From the NCBI GenBank assembly GCA_029240815.1, contig JARDZO010000119.1, positions 1 to 15,373 on the forward strand: a DNA stretch of 15,373 nucleotides. The letters are read 5' to 3'. The notes beneath the pieces were generated by a model, which worked only from the letters and a program-made list of their open reading frames with translations, was not told where the DNA came from and made no database searches. The position numbers and the translations under genes are program-made. Every line of letters starts with the position of its first letter. The first letter of the stretch is position 1. This DNA is from Brevibacillus sp. (GTDB lineage: Bacteria; Bacillota; Bacilli; Brevibacillales; Brevibacillaceae). Below are positions 1 to 6,921 of the stretch, piece after piece.

Positions 1-1419
1 CAACATGCAATGGAACAAGGCACCACTACGTCGAGAGAGTTAACCCTCTCCTTTTTGAAACGGATTGCCCAATTTGACAAACAAGGGATCGCAGTCAATG
101 CCATTAGTGAAATCAACCCGGATGCCTTGCATATCGCAGACACACTCGATCGTGAACGAGCAGAAAAAGGCAGTCGGGGACCTCTCCATGGAATTCCTGT
201 CCTAATCAAGGACAATATCGCTACGCATGATCAAATGCATACTACCGCGGGTTCGCTCGCACTCGCAGACTCCTATGCTTCAGCCGATTCGTTCGTGGCT
301 ACTCGCCTTCGCGAAGCAGGGGCCGTCATTTTAGGGAAAACGAACTTAACCGAATGGGCAAACTACATGTCCGATCATATGACAAATGGCTACAGCTCCC
401 GTGGTGGACAAGTGCTCAATCCATATGGGCCTGGCCATTTTGACGTCGGCGGATCCAGCTCAGGATCAGGATCTGCCATCGCTTCCGGCTTTGCGGTGGT
501 AGCAGTGGGAACCGAGACATCCGGCTCGATTCTGCATCCCTCTATCCGCAACTCTGTGGTCGGGATAAAACCGACAGTCGGCCTGATCAGCCGTCGTGGT
601 ATTATTCCGATCTCGACCAGTCAAGATACGGCTGGCCCCATGGCTCGCACAGTAGAAGATGCAGTCATCCTGCTCGGTGCGCTCACTGGTGTAGATGAGC
701 AGGATCCAGTCACAGGCAAAAGTGTCGGTCTCGCCCATTCTGACTACCAGCCATTCCTCGATGCGGATGGATTGAAAGGTGCTCGGGTTGGGATCATCCG
801 CTCGCACTATCTGGAAAAATGCGAGGCAGATGAAAAAAGCCTGTACGAAGCTGCCATCGCCCAATTGAAATCAGCAGGCGCTACCGTCATCGATTCCGTG
901 ACTCTTCCTTGTGAACATACAGAATGGGGTCCACATGTTCTCCTGCATGAATTCAAGTCAGGAGTAAACGCCTATTTAAAAACACTTCCTGCCTCCTCCC
1001 CCATTCGAACATTGTCAGATGTGATTGCATTCAACCGTGAGCACGAAGAACAAGCCCTGCGCTTTGGCCAAGTCTTGCTGGAACGCTCGGATGCGACAAG
1101 CGGGACACTGACAGAGGCTGCATATTTGAACCAACGTATTCACGATCTGGAGATGTCTCAGGCAAAAGGCATCGATGCCGTCCTGAAGGAGCACGATCTG
1201 GACTGCATCCTGTTCCCAAGTGTTCAGGGCTACGGGATTGCGGCCCGGGCAGGCTATCCTTCCGTCACCGTTCCTGCTGGCTACACGTCATCGGGCAAAC
1301 CCTTTGGTGTGGTCTTTACCAGCAAAGCCTTCTCTGAGCCTGTTTTGATTCGTATCGCGTATGCGTATGAACAAGCGAGCAAATTGCGCGTCCCTCCCAA
1401 AATGAAAGTAGCAGAATAA
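1..1419 (+). CDS. Amidase signature family protein, 5' end outside the window
   Basis: This is a serine amidohydrolase of the amidase signature (GatA/AtzF-like) family, which hydrolyses C-N amide bonds through a Ser-cisSer-Lys triad. Numbering from the Met at base 10, Lys67 lies in GIPVLIKDNI, the cis-Ser is Ser149 in VGGSSSGSGSA, and the nucleophile is Ser173 in GTETSGSILHPS. The 24-residue spacing between the two serines matches GatA. The reading frame is open from base 1 (Gln-His-Ala before the Met), no ribosome binding site is visible there, and the residues continue a normal family N-terminus, so the true start is probably upstream. About 470 residues are present and the C-terminus is complete. 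No gatB or gatC is adjacent, so a stand-alone amidase is more likely than the tRNA amidotransferase subunit. The substrate cannot be told from sequence. Confidence 0.93.
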   Translation, partial: QHAMEQGTTTSRELTLSFLKRIAQFDKQGIAVNAISEINPDALHIADTLDRERAEKGSRGPLHGIPVLIKDNIATHDQMHTTAGSLALADSYASADSFVATRLREAGAVILGKTNLTEWANYMSDHMTNGYSSRGGQVLNPYGPGHFDVGGSSSGSGSAIASGFAVVAVGTETSGSILHPSIRNSVVGIKPTVGLISRRGIIPISTSQDTAGPMARTVEDAVILLGALTGVDEQDPVTGKSVGLAHSDYQPFLDADGLKGARVGIIRSHYLEKCEADEKSLYEAAIAQLKSAGATVIDSVTLPCEHTEWGPHVLLHEFKSGVNAYLKTLPASSPIRTLSDVIAFNREHEEQALRFGQVLLERSDATSGTLTEAAYLNQRIHDLEMSQAKGIDAVLKEHDLDCILFPSVQGYGIAARAGYPSVTVPAGYTSSGKPFGVVFTSKAFSEPVLIRIAYAYEQASKLRVPPKMKVAE

Positions 1420-1427
1420 GAATTTCA

Positions 1428-1469
1428 ACCAAAAAGACACAGAACCGCTTGGGCCTGCGTCTTTTTGGT
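1428..1469. terminator. Bidirectional terminator between convergent genes
   Basis: A perfect 11-base inverted repeat, ACCAAAAAGAC (1428-1438) and GTCTTTTTGGT (1459-1469), lies just after the amidase stop and just before the stop of the opposing membrane protein gene. The A/T runs inside the arms give a T-rich 3' arm on either strand, so it can serve both convergent genes. Confidence 0.8.
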
Positions 1470-1481
1470 GTTCTTTCCATC

Positions 1482-1937
1482 TTACATGGTGGTACCTTCT
1501 TGCTCAGCCTTGCCGAGGCGATCCTGGAACATTTTGCCCAATTGACCGATATCCACTTCCCATTTTTCATCTTTGTAATAGACGGTGGCCTTCGACTCGC
1601 CTTTCTTCCCCACGATGCGAATACTCGCTGTCCTTACTTCATAGCTGCCATCTGGCTGAAACGCAATATCTGCATCTTTCAGCTCTCCGTCCAGTACAGG
1701 CTTGATCGTTTTATCGACGACCTCCTGTGTGGCCTGAACAGCTTGGCGACCCATTTGAATTACTTCTTCAGGACTGAATTGGAAGAAGAGGACAAGAACT
1801 ACCCCAATCACCACAAGCAGGGAAATAATACGAACCAAGCTGCGCACCATCCATTGAGCTAACATGATCACGACTATGACGCAAAGCGCAACCGGCCAGT
1901 AATCTTTCGCTAGTTGAAGCAGTTGTTCCACGTTCAT
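1482..1937 (-). CDS. Uncharacterised membrane protein with two N-terminal helices
   Basis: The product is about 151 residues and I do not recognise the family. Two hydrophobic segments, at about residues 14-30 (WPVALCVIVVIMLAQW) and 34-53 (VRIISLLVVIGVVLVLFFQF), are followed by a soluble, charged C-terminal part of about 95 residues. That part has an amphipathic helix-like stretch (VIQMGRQAVQATQEVVDKTI) and then likely beta strands ending in a Lys/Glu-rich tail. Start choice is uncertain. The AAGGAG at 1940-1945 is only 2 bases from the ATG at 1937 but 8 bases from an in-frame GTG at 1931, so the GTG may be the real start. An upstream in-frame start at 1967 has no better ribosome site. The gene is monocistronic between a convergent amidase and a divergent Nudix gene. 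No function is assigned. Confidence 0.75.
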   Translation of the reverse strand: MNVEQLLQLAKDYWPVALCVIVVIMLAQWMVRSLVRIISLLVVIGVVLVLFFQFSPEEVIQMGRQAVQATQEVVDKTIKPVLDGELKDADIAFQPDGSYEVRTASIRIVGKKGESKATVYYKDEKWEVDIGQLGKMFQDRLGKAEQEGTTM

Positions 1938-1984
1938 CACTCCTTCTCTCCCCAGTCTCGCCAACAATTAGGGGTATGTAATCA

Positions 1985-2010
1985 TGTGACTGGACTGTTA
2001 CGCAGTCACA
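1985..2010. repeat. Perfect 8-base dyad upstream of the membrane protein gene
   Basis: TGTGACTG (1985-1992) and CAGTCACA (2003-2010) form a perfect inverted repeat with a 10-base loop, about 50 bases upstream of the membrane protein start. A second GACTG directly follows the left arm, giving an alternative 5-base pairing with the right arm. No T-run follows on either strand, so it reads as a possible operator or leader hairpin rather than a terminator. Confidence 0.45.
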
Positions 2011-2062
2011 ATATTAGAAAACTTGGCTGCGCCCGTCCGAAGTTTACTATTTCCGAAAGCAG

Positions 2063-2088
2063 AAAAAACCGTCACGAGAATCGGACGG
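2063..2088 (-). terminator. Weak terminator-like hairpin, minus strand
   Basis: Read on the minus strand, CCGTC (2088-2084) and GACGG (2073-2069) flank a 10-base loop and are followed directly by six T (2068-2063). The stem is only 5 base pairs, so efficiency is doubtful. The left arm can instead pair over 8 bases with 2033-2040, which would compete with this hairpin. Confidence 0.3.
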
Positions 2089-2163
2089 ACTCTTTTCTCT
2101 CTGTCGTTTGATTGCATATTCGAGACGATGGGGAAAATATCCTGCTTTTCTGCGTTTAATTCG

Positions 2164-2192
2164 TTGTCCAATATACCTTTGTCTATTACAAT
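2164..2192 (+). promoter_or_regulatory. Sigma-A-like promoter for the Nudix-GNAT pair
   Basis: A -35 element TTGTCC (2164-2169, 4 of 6 consensus bases) and a -10 element TACAAT (2187-2192, 5 of 6) are separated by exactly 17 bases. Transcription would start near 2199, about 48 bases before the favoured GTG start at 2247. Confidence 0.6.
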
Positions 2193-2246
2193 GAAACAGG
2201 AAATGACTGGGTGACACAGATGGACACATACCAAGGTGGTGCGAAC

Positions 2247-2738
2247 GTGATCAAGTACACGATCTGTTTTCTCAAACAACATTCCCGTTTTCTTCTGTTA
2301 AATCGCTTCCATCCCCCTACCATGGGTCTTTGGAACGGCGTCGGCGGCAAGCTAGAACCAGGAGAAGCTCCGCTCGCGGGAGTGTTGCGTGAGGTACTCG
2401 AGGAAACGGGCATTCGTTTAGAGACCGCGGAATACAAAGGAATCGTCTCATGGGATCTCGAAGATGAGTCTACTGGCGGGATGCATGCTTTTATCGCAGA
2501 AGTACCGGAAGACCTGACATTTGCTACTCCTGTCTGGGTCGAAGAAGGAATTCTAGCGTGGAAAGAGCTGGATTGGCTGCTTCATCCGGACAACGAAGGG
2601 GTACCGGAAAATGTTCCGCTCTTCTTGCCAGCAATGCTCGCTACAAAGGAATGTTATCATTACCATTTCCACTACAAAAACCGGAGAATGACCTCGCATG
2701 AAATGACTCCCTTGTCTGAACCGATAACCAACCGATAG
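2247..2738 (+). CDS. Nudix hydrolase, MutT/8-oxo-dGTP diphosphatase-like
   Basis: A Nudix pyrophosphohydrolase of 163 residues that would cleave a nucleoside diphosphate linked to another group; oxidised dNTP cleaning is the usual guess but the substrate is not determined by sequence. The Nudix box is perfect: Gly34, five residues, Glu40, seven residues, then REVLEETGI at 48-56, with the metal-binding glutamates present. The N-terminal strand VIKYTICFLKQHSRFLLLNR is typical of Bacillus homologues. I favour the GTG at 2247 because AAGGTGG lies 7 bases ahead and homologues begin at this point. In-frame alternatives are GTG 2211 and ATG 2220, which would add 12 or 9 residues (MTQMDTYQGGAN) not expected in the fold. 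The C-terminal tail, rich in His and Tyr (CYHYHFHYKNRR), is typical of the MutT-like group. A GNAT gene follows after 29 bases, probably co-transcribed. Confidence 0.92.
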   Translation: MIKYTICFLKQHSRFLLLNRFHPPTMGLWNGVGGKLEPGEAPLAGVLREVLEETGIRLETAEYKGIVSWDLEDESTGGMHAFIAEVPEDLTFATPVWVEEGILAWKELDWLLHPDNEGVPENVPLFLPAMLATKECYHYHFHYKNRRMTSHEMTPLSEPITNR

Positions 2739-2767
2739 CCATCCAAAGGTGAAAAGGAGAAAATGAT

Positions 2768-3220
2768 ATGATCATACAACCATTAGCCTTCGAGAACGTT
2801 CCGCCTATGGAATTACTGTTGCTTGCAGATCCCTCTCAAACGTTGGTAGAGGGTTACCTCAAACGCGGCACGTGCTTCGTAGCTGTCGAAGAGGAAGTCA
2901 TCATCGGGGTGTACGTCTTGTTGCCTACTCGTCCCGATACGATCGAGCTCGTCAATGTAGCTGTGGATGAAGCTCATCAGGGGAAAGGAATCGGGAAGAA
3001 ATTAGTGCTACACGCCATCGAACAGGCCAAGCAGCTTGGATACCGGACCATTGAGGTCGGAACAGGAAATTCAGGCGTAGACCAGCTCGCGCTTTATCAA
3101 AAATGCGGGTTTCGCATAACTGGAATCGATCGGGATTTTTTCCTCCGTCATTACGATGAACCCATCTACGAGAATGGAATACAGGTGGTTGATATGGTGC
3201 GTATGTCACAAGACTTTTAA
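2768..3220 (+). CDS. GNAT-family N-acetyltransferase
   Basis: A 150-residue acetyl-CoA-dependent acetyltransferase. The acetyl-CoA pyrophosphate loop is QGKGIG (residues 71-76) after strand IELVNVAVDEAH, followed by helix KKLVLHAIEQAKQLGY. The later GNAT region NSGVDQLALYQKCGF (101-115) carries the usual Tyr of motif B. The C-terminal HYDEPIYENGIQVVDMVRM resembles a Bacillus subgroup that includes YvbK, an identification from memory and only moderately secure. An AAAGGAG ribosome site lies 8 bases before the ATG. It sits downstream of the Nudix gene, probably as the last gene of a two-gene transcript ending at the 3272-3306 terminator. The acceptor substrate is unknown. Confidence 0.9.
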   Translation: MIIQPLAFENVPPMELLLLADPSQTLVEGYLKRGTCFVAVEEEVIIGVYVLLPTRPDTIELVNVAVDEAHQGKGIGKKLVLHAIEQAKQLGYRTIEVGTGNSGVDQLALYQKCGFRITGIDRDFFLRHYDEPIYENGIQVVDMVRMSQDF

Positions 3221-3271
3221 TTCTTAGCAAGCATTTTTTTAGTTTACATAATTAATATTATGTTATCCAAC

Positions 3272-3306
3272 ACGAAAAGCCGGACCTCATCAGTCCGGCT
3301 TTTCGT
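3272..3306. terminator. Strong bidirectional terminator
   Basis: A perfect 14-base-pair stem, ACGAAAAGCCGGAC (3272-3285) with GTCCGGCTTTTCGT (3293-3306), and a 7-base loop. It lies between the convergent stops of the GNAT gene (3220) and the ATP-grasp gene (3325). The A/T runs within the arms make it work in both directions. Confidence 0.92.
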
Positions 3307-3324
3307 CTTACACACGGCAACGAC

Positions 3325-4443
3325 TTATCGCCTCGCCGCTACATGCGAGTACTTGCTCTCCTTTTCCTCTTTCCCTTTGGTCCGAGCCAGATACATCGCG
3401 TATTCGAGAGGCCTTGTGATGGCATATTTGTACTGCTGGAGTGCCCCCATCTCGCGGAACACCTCACGTGCAGGCTTGGGATTTACCTCAATTAGCCAAG
3501 CACGTCCGTCCACATCGATGCCGATGTCCAGACCGAATTCTACCATACGTCCAAAATGGTTCTCTAACGACTCTGCCGTCTGATAGGCGAGCTGTTCACA
3601 GTCACGTACGATTTCAGCCGTACGTGCTTCTCCAAAGCGCGGTCGTAAAAACTCGGGAACGGCAATAGCCTTACCTCCCCCGTGCAAATTGGAAGTGGCA
3701 CTGCGCTCTCCTCCGACCCGCATACCGTGACCCGTGACTTTCCAATCTCCCTGGCCATCTTTTTGAATCAGCAGACGCATATCTACCGCTCTTTTCGGAA
3801 CAAGCTGCAAGCGAAGCCCTTGCTGGACGATGTATTTCTCCTTCTTCGTCCAGTTATCTATCCACCGTTGGACAGTAACGACTTGCTTTAATACAGTGGA
3901 TATTTTGGCTCTCTGCTTGTCTCGTCCCAGTAGCCGGTAGCCTTGTTCTGTTTTTTCAATGCACAGGATATTTCGTCCACCTGTACCGTTTAAAGGCTTT
4001 ACATACAAAGACGAGTGGCGCCCCAGCATTTTTACGAAGTTGGAGTGATTGTACAAGAGGGTCTCCGGGAGCCACCTGTGCATTCTGGTATCCCGATCCA
4101 GCACCTCATGAACGCGCCATTTGTTCGCCAGACGATTGTTTGCATACAAAAAGTTGCTTGTGCGCCGAAATGCCACGTAATCCTTGAAGGCTTGGGTAGG
4201 GGTATAACGATAGCGGTCAAAGACTGCATCCGGTCGGTCAAAGATACGAGCTTGCCATTTCCCATTGCTGTCCAGGACAAATCCTCTCACCTGTTTTCCT
4301 GCAGCCAGAACATCCTTTGGCGAAAAAAGAAATACGGTACTGCCCAGCTCTTGTCCTGCCCGGAGAAGACGCCTGAAATAGGCAGGTTCTGCAAATTTTT
4401 TGCCTTCCCGCCAGGTCAGAATGCCGATTGTGGGTCGTTTCAT
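3325..4443 (-). CDS. YheC/YheD-family ATP-grasp protein, spore coat-associated type
   Basis: A 372-residue protein of the YheC/YheD family, ATP-grasp-fold proteins found in endospore formers and named as spore coat-associated in B. subtilis. The biochemical reaction is not established. Visible ATP-grasp features are the nucleotide-binding Lys149 in SSLYVKPLNGTGG (a flexible glycine-rich loop), VDMRLLIQ at 220-227 (Asp and Arg), and the metal-binding DIGIDVDGRAWLIEVNPKP (306-324, Glu319 and Asn321). The N-terminal 90 residues (IGILTWREGKKFAEPAYFRR) are the family's pre-ATP domain. An in-frame GTG at 4446 directly precedes the ATG at 4443; the ATG is favoured because AGGGTGG sits 4 bases upstream. 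It is the third and last gene of a likely minus-strand operon after the pseudouridine synthase (gap 59 bases, no terminator seen). Confidence 0.9.
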   Translation of the reverse strand: MKRPTIGILTWREGKKFAEPAYFRRLLRAGQELGSTVFLFSPKDVLAAGKQVRGFVLDSNGKWQARIFDRPDAVFDRYRYTPTQAFKDYVAFRRTSNFLYANNRLANKWRVHEVLDRDTRMHRWLPETLLYNHSNFVKMLGRHSSLYVKPLNGTGGRNILCIEKTEQGYRLLGRDKQRAKISTVLKQVVTVQRWIDNWTKKEKYIVQQGLRLQLVPKRAVDMRLLIQKDGQGDWKVTGHGMRVGGERSATSNLHGGGKAIAVPEFLRPRFGEARTAEIVRDCEQLAYQTAESLENHFGRMVEFGLDIGIDVDGRAWLIEVNPKPAREVFREMGALQQYKYAITRPLEYAMYLARTKGKEEKESKYSHVAARR

Positions 4444-4502
4444 CACACCACCCTCTCTTGATTCCTCCCTGGCAGTTTATTCACCTAACGATGCATTGGC
4501 AC

Positions 4503-5420
4503 TTATCGCAATTTCTTTTCCAAATCAAGCAAATCAGCTGGCAGCGATGCACACACCTCGATGGACTGACCTCCAAAGGGATGGTCGAACCGCAATACTT
4601 CTGCATGAAGGGCCTGGCGGGTAATCAGATCACGCTTGCCCCCGTACAAGACATCCCCCATAAGCGGATAACCGATGTGACTGAGATGGACACGAATCTG
4701 ATGCGTCCGCCCGGTCTCCAGTCTGCATTCGACTTGCGTACCGTTACGATACCTTTGTCGTACCTCATAGTGCGTGACGGCTGCATCTCCATTAGGGGTA
4801 ACTCTTCTTCGTGTGGCATGATTGCGGTCTTTCCCTATCGGCTCATTGATCTTTCCGCTATCTTTTGCCAGCTGGCCATGAACAAAAGCAACATACGTAC
4901 GTTTAATATCTCGTTCCCGCAACATCTCGTCCAAGAGGGCAGACGCCCACGGATGCTTGGCATATAAGACGACTCCCGATGTATCTTGATCGAGACGATG
5001 CACGTGCCGTACTTTGACCTGCTGTCCAGTCCGAAAAAAATGACCTGCGACCATGTGATCCAAGGTCAAATGATGGTGTGGTTCTGTCGGATGCAAAAGT
5101 ACTCCTGCTTCTTTTTCAACGATGAGCAGATGGTCGTCTTCGTACAAGACATGTACGGGATGATCTACTGGATCGACCCCGAATGGCTCCGGCTGACACA
5201 GACGCAGGCGAATTTCTTGTCCTTCTTTACCTGTGCCGTGTTGTGGAACAGATTGATCATCGATTTGCACTTCTTTATGCTGAAATAAAAGATGGACCTG
5301 CTTGCGAGGCAGCTTCCATCCCTCTCTCAGCAGGTTCCCAATCGGAACGGCAGCGTCTGCAGCAGTCAAGCGTGCAACGAGCCATTCCCCTTCTTTTTTC
5401 ATGGCTTGCATGTTTCGCAT
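4503..5420 (-). CDS. RluA/RluD-family RNA pseudouridine synthase
   Basis: A 305-residue enzyme that isomerises uridine to pseudouridine in ribosomal or transfer RNA. An S4-like RNA-binding segment (VPIGNLLREGWKLPRKQVHLL, about 25-45, ending near VQIDDQ) precedes the catalytic domain. Motif II is HRLDQDTSGVVLYAK, with catalytic Asp144, and the C-terminal signature is RLETGRTHQIRVH. Length is normal for the YhcT/YjbO/RluD group, but which RNA position it modifies cannot be told. The first ATG (5420) has AGGGAG only 2 bases away, and Mets at 5411 and 5402 are alternatives; the conserved domain is unaffected. It starts 25 bases after the thioredoxin-like gene stop and runs in the same direction. 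Confidence 0.93.
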   Translation of the reverse strand: MRNMQAMKKEGEWLVARLTAADAAVPIGNLLREGWKLPRKQVHLLFQHKEVQIDDQSVPQHGTGKEGQEIRLRLCQPEPFGVDPVDHPVHVLYEDDHLLIVEKEAGVLLHPTEPHHHLTLDHMVAGHFFRTGQQVKVRHVHRLDQDTSGVVLYAKHPWASALLDEMLRERDIKRTYVAFVHGQLAKDSGKINEPIGKDRNHATRRRVTPNGDAAVTHYEVRQRYRNGTQVECRLETGRTHQIRVHLSHIGYPLMGDVLYGGKRDLITRQALHAEVLRFDHPFGGQSIEVCASLPADLLDLEKKLR

Positions 5421-5445
5421 TTCTCCCTGCTTTTAGTACCCTTCT

Positions 5446-5793
5446 TTAGGCTTGCTCCAGCCCTTTGCCCACCTGAATGGCACGATCTAGAAAATGTTCA
5501 ATTTCTTCACGATTTTTGCCCAGTTTGCTTACGAATCGCACGAGCTCTTTCCCTTCTTGAAACGCGATAAAGCTAGGAATCCCAAACACATCCAGCTTTT
5601 CAGACAGCTCTGGCAATGTATCGCGATTTACCGAAATCATGTCCAAATCAGCTTGATACTTTTCTTCTACTGCCGGCATGAAAGGATCGATTCGATGGCA
5701 ATCCGGGCACCAATCCGTGAAAAATTTAACAACTACTGGTTTGGTTGCTGAAATGGCTTGTTCGAAATCTGCTTCCGTTTTAACTTCTCTCAT
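5446..5793 (-). CDS. Thioredoxin-family protein with a CPDC active site
   Basis: A 115-residue cytoplasmic thioredoxin-fold protein without a signal peptide. The active site is WCPDC (Trp28, Cys29, Cys32) after strand PVVVKFFTD, and the cis-proline loop is GIPSF (Pro73). The canonical thioredoxin sequence is WCGPC; Pro-Asp between the cysteines marks a thioredoxin-like paralogue rather than TrxA, as in the YtpP/YdfQ-type Bacillus proteins. Both cysteines are present, so a disulfide reductase or exchange role is likely. GGGAGG lies about 8 bases before the ATG. It appears to lead the cluster that continues into the pseudouridine synthase and ATP-grasp genes. Confidence 0.92.
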   Translation of the reverse strand: MREVKTEADFEQAISATKPVVVKFFTDWCPDCHRIDPFMPAVEEKYQADLDMISVNRDTLPELSEKLDVFGIPSFIAFQEGKELVRFVSKLGKNREEIEHFLDRAIQVGKGLEQA

Positions 5794-5901
5794 TTGTGTT
5801 CCCTCCCAGAATGATTTGGAAATAGTGTATCATAACCGCGGGGTTCATGTGTAATTGGAAGTGTCGCCTTGCTCGTACTCCTGCATTTGGCAAAAGAACA
5901 A

Positions 5902-5932
5902 CCCAGTACTTGAGATCATCACAAGCACTGGG
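5902..5932 (-). terminator. Terminator of the LysR-type regulator gene
   Basis: On the minus strand, CCCAGTGCTTG (5932-5922) pairs with CAAGTACTGGG (5912-5902) over 11 base pairs, one of them a G-U wobble, and is followed by a T-rich stretch (TTGTTCTTTT). The wobble becomes an A/C mismatch on the other strand, so it is oriented for the regulator gene that stops at 5956. Confidence 0.8.
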
Positions 5933-5955
5933 CTATGGTTTACTCTAACTTCGGT

Positions 5956-6843
5956 CTACATATGCACGCCTTGCTCCACGAGATTCTGTACAAACGCTTC
6001 AGCTGGCCGGGACAAGGGCCTGTCCTTGCGATAGGCAACCACAAGTGTCCGGTAAGGCTTTGCTGACAGACGTACATACACAGGCGGTTCTACCGTTCCT
6101 GGTGCCAATGTAATCATCTTGGGAGCAAAAGACAATCCCATCCCCGCGGCTACAAGCGACTGTACGGTCTGAATGTTGCTGCTCTCAAAAACGATTCGAG
6201 GGCGGAATCCCGCCTGCTCACAGAGTTTCAAGGAAATCGTGCGAAAACCTTGCCCTTCCTTCAACAAAATAAAAGGCTGATCCGCCACTTCTGCCAGATC
6301 AATTTCCTCCCGATCCGCCAGTGGATGCTGAGGAGGCAGCGCCAGAAAGATGTCTTCGTTGATCGCCGGAATGATTTCCAGAGACGGATCGCTGATCGGC
6401 ATCGTCAGCAAGCTTACATCAATCTTGCCCCTGACCAGCAGCTGCTCCAGATGACTGGAGGTGTCCTCCATCAATTGCAGCTCGACACCCGGAAACTGCT
6501 TCGTAAAGGCAGAAATGACACGCGGAAGAACGTAAGCACCGGTGATAGGCAGGCTACCCACGATTAACTTCCCACTCTCTCCCACTGCATAGGCGCGCAT
6601 TTCCCGCTCGAGCCCCTCTGACATGTCTACCAGTGTTTGCGCAACTTGCACAAAACGTTGGCCGGCATCGGTCAGTTCCACATGTTGAGGCAATCGGTGA
6701 AACAAGCTCACTCCGAGCAATTTTTCTAGTTTGGCAATCTGTTGGCTAAGCGATGGCTGAGCCAGATGTAATCGGTTTGCTGCGCGAGAAAAACTGCGTT
6801 CTTCCGCGACGGCAATCACATAGCGAACTTGTCGTAACTCCAT
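5956..6843 (-). CDS. LysR-type transcriptional regulator divergent from leuCD
   Basis: A 295-residue LysR-family regulator: an N-terminal winged helix-turn-helix (about residues 3-60, with SFSRAANRLHLAQPSLSQQI at 17-36) joined to a periplasmic-binding-protein-like effector domain (about 90-290) that begins KLIVGSLPITGAYVLPRVI. Such proteins bind as tetramers and respond to a small metabolite. The start is MELRQVRYVIAV at 6843, because GGAGG lies 5 bases upstream; an upstream in-frame start at 6879 would add 12 atypical residues and overlap its own promoter. It is transcribed away from leuC with 115 bases between them, and the shared gap has a LysR-type dyad, so leuCD is the most likely target. 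The inducer is not known; an intermediate such as an isopropylmalate is a reasonable guess only. Confidence 0.93.
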   Translation of the reverse strand: MELRQVRYVIAVAEERSFSRAANRLHLAQPSLSQQIAKLEKLLGVSLFHRLPQHVELTDAGQRFVQVAQTLVDMSEGLEREMRAYAVGESGKLIVGSLPITGAYVLPRVISAFTKQFPGVELQLMEDTSSHLEQLLVRGKIDVSLLTMPISDPSLEIIPAINEDIFLALPPQHPLADREEIDLAEVADQPFILLKEGQGFRTISLKLCEQAGFRPRIVFESSNIQTVQSLVAAGMGLSFAPKMITLAPGTVEPPVYVRLSAKPYRTLVVAYRKDRPLSRPAEAFVQNLVEQGVHM

Positions 6844-6854
6844 AAAAACCTCCC

Positions 6855-6871
6855 GATAGGCAAAAACTATC
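6855..6871. promoter_or_regulatory. Candidate LysR-type operator (T-N11-A dyad)
   Basis: GATAG-N7-CTATC is a perfect 5-base dyad containing the LysR-type T-N11-A core (TAGGCAAAAACTA). Its centre at 6863 is about 65 bases before the predicted leuC transcription start (near 6928), where LysR regulators usually place their recognition site. It would also lie just inside the regulator's own transcript, as expected for negative autoregulation. The half-site AACTAT (6865-6870) recurs at 6896-6901, 31 bases away or about three helical turns, overlapping the leuC -35. Confidence 0.55.
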
Positions 6872-6883
6872 CTTCTCATAATA

Positions 6884-6912
6884 ATTATATCTTTGAACTA
6901 TTTTCTTTGCCA
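6884..6912 (-). promoter_or_regulatory. Probable promoter of the LysR-type regulator
   Basis: On the minus strand a perfect -10 TATAAT (6889-6884) lies 17 bases after a weak -35 TGGCAA (6912-6907, 3 of 6). The start point would be near 6877, giving a leader of about 33 bases to the ATG at 6843. It overlaps the leuC promoter on the other strand. Confidence 0.5.
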
Positions 6913-6921
6913 TGATACAAC
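6893..6921 (+). promoter_or_regulatory. Probable leuC-leuD promoter with extended -10
   Basis: TTGAAC (6893-6898, 4 of 6) and TACAAC (6916-6921, 4 of 6) are 17 bases apart, and a TG one base ahead of the -10 (6913-6914) makes it an extended -10 promoter. The start would be near 6928, leaving about 31 bases of leader, too short for a T-box or peptide attenuator. The weak boxes suit an activator-dependent promoter. Confidence 0.5.

Larger units (their letters stand above)
1938..2246. other. Intergenic region between divergent genes with inverted repeats
   Basis: This 309-base gap separates the minus-strand membrane protein from the plus-strand Nudix gene and has no credible coding sequence; short open frames here lack ribosome sites and family character. 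It contains an 8-base dyad at 1985-2010, an 8-base inverted repeat with long spacing at 2033-2040 and 2081-2088, a small GC hairpin followed by six U on the minus strand (2063-2088), and a sigma-A-like promoter toward the Nudix gene (2164-2192). No clear promoter for the membrane protein gene was found. Confidence 0.7.

Noticed and set aside
10..12. ATG at base 10 as the true amidase start
   Set aside because: The frame stays open to base 1 with family-like residues, and no ribosome site is visible, so the gene most likely begins outside the window.
4015..4967. Overlapping plus-strand open frames of 148 and 179 codons
   Set aside because: They are antisense to the ATP-grasp and pseudouridine synthase genes, which carry clear catalytic motifs.
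6896..6915. Possible CodY site upstream of leuC
   Set aside because: The best alignment to AATTTTCWGAAAATT has about 7 mismatches in 15 bases, so it is not a credible site.
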